Source: Ditylenchus dipsaci
Lineage: Eukaryota; Nematoda; Chromadorea; Rhabditida; Anguinidae
Length of the DNA: 64,000 nt
Direction: 5' to 3'
Assembly (NCBI GenBank): GCA_004194705.1
Contig: SADC01000251.1
Span: 1-64,000 of the forward strand
Part shown: piece by piece, positions 56,063 through 64,000 of the stretch
Layout of the letters: every line of letters starts with the position of its first letter
How positions within the stretch are numbered: position 1 is the first letter of the stretch
Position numbers and translations under genes: made by a program
The notes under the pieces: generated by a model
What the model saw: the letters and a program-made list of their open reading frames with translations, nothing else
Database searches by the model: none
Told to the model about the DNA's origin: nothing

Positions 56063-59000
56063 TTACTTAATTCTGCCCAAGCAATTCCTCGTATCAGAAG
56101 TGTTCACAACGGTTACAGAGACCGAATCCTGGGTGTCCGATGAAAGTCTGTCGGAAGAGCTGGTTGGTATCTGTTCATTTGACCCTATTTCTGGGACAGC
56201 AGCCCAGATCGGATACATCAAAGCATGGATCAATCTGAATTATCGAGCATTTTAAGATTAAACTTTTGATGTTTTAAAATATAACTTACAACTGGCCAAA
56301 GAACACTATAGCATGTAAAAAAGCAACCACGAAGAAGACAAAACCAGGCCAGGAATCCCAGGTAAGCTCATATAATTTGTAGAGAATGGTTTTGGACACA
56401 ACGGACAGAAGACCATTACTAAAGAGACTAGTGAAAACAATCGAGCAGTCTGCTCTTTGGTCACCATCTTGGCTAACAAGGTTCGCAGGCCTGAACAGCA
56501 GGTAAATGAAGGTGAAAATTATGTCTAGATTTAGCATACCTGGAGACAATCCACCAGAAAAAAGAACCAGTACAATAGCTGAAATTTTCAAAATGTACAG
56601 AGTGGTCTATCTAAAGTCTGATTAAAATGGCTGACTGTAATACCACTTCATTCTTGTGCAGAATATTTAAAAACTAGTGCAAAGACTCATAAGACAACAA
56701 GCAAATATAACACCATCCAAGCAAAACAATTTAGAATCCAAAACCCTGCATAAAGTCTGGGTCTTTTACAGACAAAAATTCAGGGGCTGTGGATTGGTTT
56801 CGTAATTTTCTCGAAATTTTATAGAGCATTTTTAGAAAACAGAAATATCGCCTGATAGAGCGCAAGAAACTGTCAGATACTATGGTTATATCACAGGTAA
56901 GACTGTGTTTTCCTTTTTAAGAGGGTTGAGAAGCAATCTGGCAGCCTTCTCATGGATGAATGACTCTAGTTTAATTTCACCTGGGTCAGAATCAACACAG
57001 TTTTTTTTTAAATTCAGATACCAATAGTAAAAAAACTCTTCAAAGGCTTAGCTATATTTCAGTATACATTTTGCACGAATATTGTGTTCGAAAACATTGT
57101 ATTTGATGCAGTTTTTTGCGCTTTATTAGGTGATTTTTTTTTTCTAGCTCTGAGAAAATTACGAAACCTATCCACAGCCAGCTGACTTTTCATCTAAAGA
57201 CCCAGGTTTTTGTGGGTTTTGAGGTCTAAATTGTATTGGCTTGGATATTGTCATACAAGGCTCTATAAGAGCATACCGGCGCCAATATCATGTTTGTACC
57301 TATGAATAGCTGTGTATAACTTTAACGCTTCGAGAAGATATCTGACAACTTTGCAAAAACTGGCCGAAAATTGGGCTTGAACACTGAAATTGCTCAAAAT
57401 CGAGGCTAAGATCCACCCTCTCCAACTTGGAGGGCACGAAAATTTTTTTTTAGACGCAAGTTTACTTATACGTGTTCGTGTTTAGAAGAAAACTAAGATG
57501 TTGTACTTGAGTGTTCCGGAAAGTTATCGGACGTAGGTTAAAAAAGTCTTCATTAAAAAGTCCGTACCTTATTTTTTGGGAGACGGCCAAGTTTTCTTTC
57601 ACTTTTAGCTCAAGAAACGAGGCCGTCCTAATTTTACATGAAAATTTTCAAAAAAATCGGAAAAATTAGGACCTTCTCATTTTTTTGAACTGAAAGTGAA
57701 AGGAAATCTGGACGGTTTCCAAAAGATACTAAAATAAAGACTGGTTGTATATAGAGCTGACGACGATCGATATATCGCATCGCAAATATCGATCGATCGC
57801 ACCAAATTTTAGCCAAAAATATCGATCGCAAATATCGCACCGGCCATTTTGAAAATATCGCATATCGCATCGCATCTGGTGAGATATATCGCAAGCCGAT
57901 TTTGACATTTTTCGCCTAAAATTTGACACGATTTTGTGAAAATTTTAGATTTTCGCCCGATTTTTTGCCGAATTTTTTTGTTTTTGAGCGAATTTTGTAG
58001 TGGATTCAGGAGGAATGCGAAGGAGTACCTGATATTGTCGAAGGTATGTTGTTTTTGTAGGACTAAAGAGGAGGAATTGTTTATGAATTGTTTAGACGTA
58101 AACTCACCTCCACCGAAGCGCCAACAGGGTAACTCGTTTTTCGGTCGACACAGCCACACATTTGGAGATGACGAAAGCGCCGAAAAAGAAGACTCAGCGG
58201 ATGTGATATTCGAACTGAAGCATATGGGCTGCAGAAGCGAATTAATACGGAGGAGGATCCATTGAACTGGTGGAGGTATATTTGGAATGAATCAATTTGC
58301 TTTAACATCATTTCTATTTTTGTTCTTTTAGAAGAATGCAAAAAGTTATCCAATCTTATCCGCGTGGCCCGTCGTTTCCTCTCAGCTCCTGCGACAAGTC
58401 AGCCAAGTGAGCAACTCTTTTCGGTTGCTCGGATATCTATGACTACAGGCGCTCGTGTTTGGATCCGCAGAATGCGGAGATGTTGCTCTTTTTGAACAAG
58501 AATCTGAAAGAATTGAAATTTAAGTATTAGGTGATGTTATGTGAGGATGATGATGGATGAAAGGTGGAAATGTGAAAAATAATGTTAAATAAATTGTTCA
58601 TTGGAGTTAGTCTGCTTGATTAGTCACAAATAAATAGTAATTCTGCGGCGGCTTGGCCGCCGCAGAATTTTTTTAAGGCTTTGCTCACCTCTGTGGAAAA
58701 TATCGCATATCGCAGCGATATATCGCATCATCATTTTGGATATATCGCATATCGCATTTGATCGTGAACAAAAATATCGCAAAAATATATCGCAACAAGC
58801 CAAATCGTCAGCTCTAGTTGTATAATGTAAAATAAAGAAAGCGTTCCATTATAAAAAAAAATCTGGTGAAAATGCAGAACGGCGATGAAAAAAATTGGGA
58901 CGGTGACGGACGGGCGCCCCACTATGTAAATGGGCAACAGGACCACTCAAAATGGCGACGGACAGACACAGCTGACCAGGTTTGGCTAAGTCTGGCTGAT

Positions 59001-62000
59001 CGGTCACAAAAAAGGCCTCATGTGGCCGATTTTGTGGCCTTTCGGTCACATTTTGCACACATTTCGCTAACCCTGCAGCCGACCAAATACTATATGTAGA
59101 TTTTTTGAATTTTCATATTATTTGTAAAAAAATAATATGAACGTAACTCAAGATCTCAGCTTTCTAACATGTTATGAAACTTCATTAATGGTTTTAGAAA
59201 TGTAGAGATTCATAGCTAAAAATAGCCGGTATTCGTGTATTAATTAAAAAACCAACTCCAAAAATTTGTTGAGTTGTAGTGGCCATTGACAAACAAAGCA
59301 ATGAGTCCATTAGCAAATATGCCCAAAATCAACATCAGTGACTCTCTGGCAACGCAACGAACAAGGGTGAACAGTAAAGGCACTAGTATTACTCCAACAC
59401 TGGAGGCAATGCTTTTGAGGGTCACATATTTCTCGAAGATTTGGTCGTCCCAGTTGAATGGAGACCTTTTGAAGATAAGCAGTGTTAATGTGCTATCTGG
59501 CAAATATAGACTAAATTTTCGATAGAATGTTATTGTTAATTACTGACCAAAGGACAGAAACTCAATAAACATGAATGTGATCAGCAAGATAAGACAGAGA
59601 CGAGTCCATCTGGGACGGGGCACCAGTAATACTTTGAAGCTTTCTAGCACATACAAGTGGGCATGTCGAACCGATGGGCGGTGAACCAATTGGTCAGGGC
59701 GGTCAGTTAAACGAGCTTGTTCTGATTCTGAATGCAATAAATGCTAATTAAATCTAATATTGGTGGAGTGAATGAAAACAATTTTACTCTAAGCTGGGTT
59801 CGATAAATTTTTAACCTCATTCTTAAGTATTAAATATTTAATCGTAAAAACTTTTATTCACCCAGACTTGAATTTTTTAAATGCGAAATTGTTAGAAAAT
59901 CGGAATCCTTGCAATCTTTTGGAGTAGAGTCACGCATCGTAAATTGAAAAAATGTGTCGGGACACTAGTGCCATGTTTCAACCTTGCTTATTTCTCTGGT
60001 TACCCCTGTTGTTTTTCTGACTTGTGGTTAGGCACAGAAAAGGCCAGCCTATGGACTCAAACATGTTCTTCAAGCTACAAAAAAGTAAAGAAAACATTTT
60101 TGAGTTCGTCCTAACATAAGCTGGCCTGCACTGCATTACGGGTGGTTCCCAAGACTTCACTGTATCAAACTAGATCGCTAGTTTGTCGATAATTAAATGT
60201 GTATTTACCTCTTAGATTGTGAGTTTCTTGCAAGAAGAAGAGAATATACAAGAAAGTGAGTAGAGCACAGGCGGAGGCAATTACATAAGCTCGAAAATAT
60301 CCCCTCACGTGTTCTTCACTTGTCGAAGCTATTTTAATGGAGAACAGAGAGTAGACTAATGTTCCACGATTAAACCTAAAGAATATCGTTGAAAATATAA
60401 GATAATTTGCCAACAGATATGGGACGAAACTCCAATTTCCGGCAGTTTTTCTTTCATTTTTCAGTTTCCAAAATGGATCGAATTTCGAAAGAAATTGGTT
60501 AAATCAAACGTGTAATAAAAACACCTCATACAAAACATTTGCTAAAGTACACTATTTCACAGGAGCCGAAACGCGCTTTAACAGTGTCTAAGTTTTTCCA
60601 TTTTGTCTAAGCACATTTTAGATCCTGAAAACGATAGAAAAGGCAAGAAAACGAGCGGGGAAAGCACTTTTCCGAAAAAAAAATTTTTGATCAAAATTTG
60701 ACTTTTTGTCTTGGGGGACCAATGTAAACCAACCTAAAACGGTACCTGGATACCCCCAAAAAATGGAATTTGAACAAAGTTTTGTTAACTGGGGCTACCG
60801 CATAAATAAACTTTGGTATGCATGCTTTTCATGCATCCAGAGTCGCTTTCCAGTGTCTAAGGTATGTGGGTGTGCGCATCTCAACTCCAAGCCCCAAGAA
60901 TTTTTCTTTCGATTTTCGACTCCGATTTCAAATTTTTTCTCTTGTCTTATCACTGTTTGGCAAGTTAATATTTATTTTTGTTCGATTGCTTTTTTATAAA
61001 ATTCTTTAAATTCTCGTCTATGACACATAGGCGTTTAAGGAAATGTTTTGCTTGCAAAATAACAACACCACATTTGGTATAAAAGTTCTGATTCTGGAAA
61101 TGTTTAGATTGTCATTGTTTTAACTTAAAAATAAGACTCAAAATATTCCGACAGATATAGTTTAGCTTCTAATGAATAATTAGTGCTCGAGTTTCCGTTG
61201 TAAATAACTAACCAGCTGATTGAATAGCAGAAGCTGCTGCAATTCTTATAGGCACCAGAGAATTGCTTTAATATTCAAATTATTTGTATGCAAAAAGTGA
61301 AAAATAATTTAAAATATATAGCGCCGGCACATCGATTGTCTAAAAATAATAAACAACCGGTAGTGCACCCTAATTACCTTATTTAGCTGTTTCCTAGAGT
61401 CATCTATCACCACTGTATTTGACATTATACAGCATAGCCAGGCCGCCAAGCATACCGCCTATAAACTCGGACAAAAATAGAAAGTAGTAGACGTTGATTC
61501 TTTCATAGAACATAAACAGCCATGGTTTGTATCAGACAATACAAGGTTAGCCCCACTGAACACACCAGAAATGGCTTTTTTCGTCCTTAAAGGAACTTGA
61601 ACAATTTTTGCTTGATAAATAAAAGTTTTACCATGAAAATCTGACCAAGCACCCAGAATAGGTGCACTGATTAGCGTGGCCACGGTGGAGCAAAGCTGCA
61701 ATGAATAAATATCCAGAGTTGTCACAGTTAATTCTATTTTTCAATTTTTTACTGCTTTACTTGATTTTTTATGGCATTTTTTCCACCCGTTACCCACACC
61801 CATTTGAGCATGTTGCCCATTGTGTAAATTTACCTGAAGATAAATGCTCATCTCAGAAATGTCTTTTTCCACTAAATTCAGGTAGCGAGTATCGTTGTAA
61901 ATAGAAATGTTGGAGCAGAATTGGACTGCACTTTGAACAGGGTTCTTTGGCTACAAATATTAAAATTAGAATTTTAGGCTCTTATCATTTTCAGCAAATA

Positions 62001-62928
62001 ATTTCGAAGACGTTTTAACACTACAGTTAAACTTCGTTATACCGACCCTGGGGGTTAGTTATAACAAAGTGTAGGTTATATCAGGGGTACGTTGTAACGA
62101 AGGTTGACTGTATTCTCAAATAGGTAAACCACCACCACCAATAAGTTCCAACAGATCAGTAACTATTCGGACAAACGGCCGAATATTCTCCAGCATACCG
62201 ACAATCATTACCTCATGATTCGCAGCAAATATTCTACACATCTAGCCCAGAAAATAAAAAGTGGTGAGACAGAAAACAGAACTCCAAACGAAATTGAAAA
62301 TAGTAGTATTGCTGGTTCAGCGTTGATTAAGTACTAAAATGGTTTTTTTCAAATGTAATAGAAAATTAAATCATTTATACCGATTTTTCTACCACATTGG
62401 GCTGAGTGCTCTTTCGCCAAATTTCAGTCTATGAGCTGTCCCATTGCGCTAAATTTGATTGAAGAGTTATTTATAAAACGTAAATAAAAACATTTTTCAC
62501 GGCAATGTCCAAATTTGGGTCAATGCACATTGTGCCAGTTAATGTCCTAGATTTTTTTCTTCTACAGGAAATTGGTGGATCTAATTCTGATGATTAAAAA
62601 TTTTAATCTCAAAATTAAAGATTAGATTAAGGTCATTAGTAGAGTTATCGGTTCGACTAATTCCGGCCGAAAACTGTGACTTCGGTTTTTGGCTTGACCG
62701 GCCGAAAAAGCCGACACCCATAGTCATCAGCACCAGATTGAACAATTTTAAAAAAGAGATCTACGATACCATAACAACTCGAAATTTGCAGACCTTACCT
62801 CTTGCTATTTTCGGGGGCTAAAGACTTTATTCAAAGAAAAATTTTATTACAGTGGTATTATTGTTATCATTGCTGACCACGGACATTGAAATTTCGGATC
62901 TGAGAGCAACCGAATGAGCCACCGGCAT
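56063..62928 (-). CDS. SLC46-type major facilitator transporter (proton-coupled folate transporter-like)
   Basis: Twelve-helix MFS carrier, about 540 residues; the family moves folates, haem or related organic anions, with the actual substrate unknown here. Exons (minus): 62928-62851, 62333-62238, 61950-61834, 61695-61632, 61585-61378, about 61265-61213, about 60375-60209 (may start upstream), 59727-59544, 59510-59253, 56578-56540, 56490-56290, 56234-56063. Landmarks: N-A-E-P-A-I-L-L-F and F-W-A-R-C in TM1, N-I-S glycosylation site in the first loop, MFS motif [12 protein letters not shown] split over two exons, [10 protein letters not shown] in TM4, D-D-S-R-K-Q, TM6 before [16 protein letters not shown] and M-Y-P-I-W. 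The last five exons join in perfect phase. Exon 5 changes frame twice and the exon 6-7 join is unresolved. The 2.7-kb ninth intron contains a hAT element. Confidence 0.9.
56745..57212. repeat. Inverted-repeat element in transporter intron
   Basis: GTCTGGGTCTTTTACAGAC and CAGGGGCTGTGGATTGG at left return inverted near 57165-57212. A second small inverted repeat (about 57545-57740, AAGTCTTCATT...) follows. Both are non-coding. Confidence 0.6.
57250..57540. repeat. Copy of the tandem unit found in the outer hAT element
   Basis: Sequence including TTGGAGGGCACGAAAATTTTTT and GTTCCGGAAAGTTATCGGACG matches the units at 3550-3950 (TTGGAGGGCAGG..., GGTTCCGGAAAGATATCAG). Shows that this block exists outside that element. 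Confidence 0.6.
57752..58816 (+). mobile_element. hAT-like element in transporter intron (1065 bp)
   Basis: Ends TAGAGCTGACGA and its inverse TCGTCAGCTCTA, flanked by GTTGTATA at 57744-57751 and 58817-58824. Sub-terminal ATATCGCATCGC repeats crowd both ends. On the plus strand, a remnant (58140-58535) carries an acidic stretch, N-W-W and the hAT dimerisation motif [14 protein letters not shown], broken by a missing base after S-V-A-R. No catalytic core, so non-autonomous. Confidence 0.93.
58262..58531 (+). pseudogene. hAT dimerisation-domain remnant, frame-shifted
   Basis: [22 protein letters not shown] is followed, one base out of frame, by D-I-Y-D-Y-R-R-S and [10 protein letters not shown], then TAG at 58529-58531. 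Upstream another frame change separates this from an N-terminal acidic piece. Related to the intact remnant at 2025-2240. Confidence 0.85.
60770..60900. repeat. Fold-back family fragment in transporter intron
   Basis: CTACCGCATAAATAAACTTTG, TTTTCATGCATCCAGAGTC and GTGTGCGCATCTCAACTCC match interior blocks of 202-918 and 8558-9421. Only one arm is present, so it is a truncated copy. Confidence 0.75.
62024..62110. mobile_element. 87-bp CAGTTAAACTTCG MITE, TA-flanked
   Basis: Ends CAGTTAAACTTCGTTATACC and the inverse ...GTAACGAAGGTTGACTG, TA on both sides, in an early intron of the transporter gene. The shortest member of the CAGTC group seen. Confidence 0.85.
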
Positions 62929-63477
62929 CTTCACATGAAATTATAGTAAACATCCATTGTAGTTGTAGCAGTAGTTATGTACAATAAATAATAAAATAGG
63001 CCAATCAATTAAAAGAATAAGCGGAACAAGTCATTTTTCTAAAAAATTTGGTCACTTAATTATGAATAAGGCATGAATTTTATCCATCCTTGTACGTAGT
63101 CATTTTTATTCCAGCAAATTTAAAAACCTTACAATATTGGAAACAACCCGATAGATACTTGTTAAACAAAACAGTTAAAACCCTAGTTATTTTTTAGCAC
63201 GAGAACTATTGTGTAAAGTTTATCAAATGTAATTCCTATCGTGTTTTAACACGAAAGAACAAGTTTAGAGTTTCTAATAAAACCAGTTTGGCCCTGACAA
63301 GCCCTGCACAAGGTCATTTGCACACGACCAGTTGTCTCCAAACACAAAAAAATCTTAAAACTATAAAACTTGCAGAATCAGCTAAGAAATAAGCACAAGA
63401 TTTAATTATTGAAATAACGTATGATATTTTAAAATGCCGTGAAAGTTAAATAAAATTAAATGAATTAAAGAAGTTAA
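62929..63477. other. Upstream region of the transporter gene
   Basis: No exon recognised. It should contain the promoter and 5' UTR of the minus-strand transporter gene, but no core element can be named with confidence. Confidence 0.4.
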
Positions 63478-63711
63478 AGAGGCATGGTCACCTGTTACAA
63501 ATTTTGTCTCCACCAATTCAAACATTTTTTTCCGAATCATCCAACTTTAGTTCGGATTTTTCAACCTGGTTTTAACACAACTATATCTAAAATAAAATTC
63601 TGGGCCTTGTTTTGTTAGAAACCAAGCTGAAAAATCTGTACAGAAGTTCAATGATTCGGAAAATTTTTTGAATTGGCGGGGACAAATTCAAAAACAGGTA
63701 ACCATGCCCCT
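63478..63711. mobile_element. 234-bp TTAA-flanked MITE
   Basis: Ends AGAGGCATGGTCACC and (inverted) AGGGGCATGGTTACC, flanked by TTAA at 63474-63477 and 63712-63715. The body matches 13526-13756, including TTTGTTAGAAACCAAGCTG. piggyBac-like MITE. Confidence 0.9.
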
Positions 63712-63759
63712 TTAAGGACCTTCTGAAAAGCATCATGCAATCAATGGTCAAAAGTTTCC

Positions 63760-63897
63760 AGCTAAACGGCTAAAAGGGCAAGAAGATAATGAAATCAGCT
63801 GAAATTCCTTTAGAGACTGTCTATAGAAGCATCAAGAAGCGCGAAGAGCTGGGAAAGTGCAGTCTGGCAAGCTACATCCAGTTAAAGCTTCATTAAT
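63760..63897 (+). pseudogene. Helix-turn-helix remnant of a mariner-like transposase
   Basis: Reads I-P-L-E-T-V-Y-R-S-I-K-K-R-E-E-L-G-K-C-S-L-A-S, clearly related to the minus-strand piece at 37989-38198. Too short to be a gene. Confidence 0.5.
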
Positions 63898-64000
63898 GAA
63901 AAAAATGTAAAAAAGGAAATGTGATGTTTTATGAAAGTAAATTTCGTACAAAGTTATTTTGGATACATTTTATCATATTTGGGAAGTGGGATCGCTAGGG

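Overview
The window looks like a piece of a nematode nuclear genome. It is AT-rich with small introns (about 40-75 bp where no transposon has landed), it has nematode-like protein motifs, and its ribosomal P0 gene is followed 176 bp later on the same strand by the TCTP gene, an adjacency I recall from C. elegans. Five multi-exon genes can be read by hand, mostly as short exons that no single long open frame shows: TPT1/TCTP (14293-15000, minus), RPLP0 (15177-16427, minus), a nicotinic acetylcholine receptor-type subunit with 23 exons (22573-29347, minus), a class A GPCR with 9 exons (51780-55748, plus) and an SLC46-type MFS transporter (56063-62928, minus). A J-domain fragment (19520-19811) and a small basic exon of unknown function (21601-21873) are less certain.

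Layout. 1-10 kb is a diverged copy of the segment at 21.4-32.5 kb. The second copy carries the whole receptor gene. The first has lost about 7 kb of it and keeps only the M4 exon, itself split by a small transposon. Comparing the copies gives exact empty sites for at least seven insertions. 10-14 kb is stacked transposons. 14.3-16.4 kb is the probable RPLP0-TPT1 operon. 16.6-21.4 kb is fold-back elements, a tRNA-like repeat, the J-domain fragment and tandem repeats. 32.5-51 kb is almost gene-free and filled with small inverted-repeat elements and one longer hAT element. 51.7-63 kb holds the GPCR and transporter, which converge at their 3' ends about 315 bp apart.

Mobile DNA dominates. Many elements can be delimited to the base by target-site duplications: 8-bp (hAT-like, including one element nested in another), TA (Tc1/mariner-like), TTAA (piggyBac-like), and others of 3, 7 and 9 bp. 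Many are near-perfect palindromes along their whole length.

All five genes contain single-base breaks of frame, mostly in homopolymer runs, while splice phases and conserved residues fit once the base is allowed for. The simplest reading is uncorrected sequencing error rather than five pseudogenes. I saw no CRISPR array, bacterial operon, complete autonomous transposon or virus, and no intact canonical tRNA or rRNA gene. The most interesting content is the duplicated-then-deleted receptor locus, the palindromic transposon families and the unusual splice-site usage.
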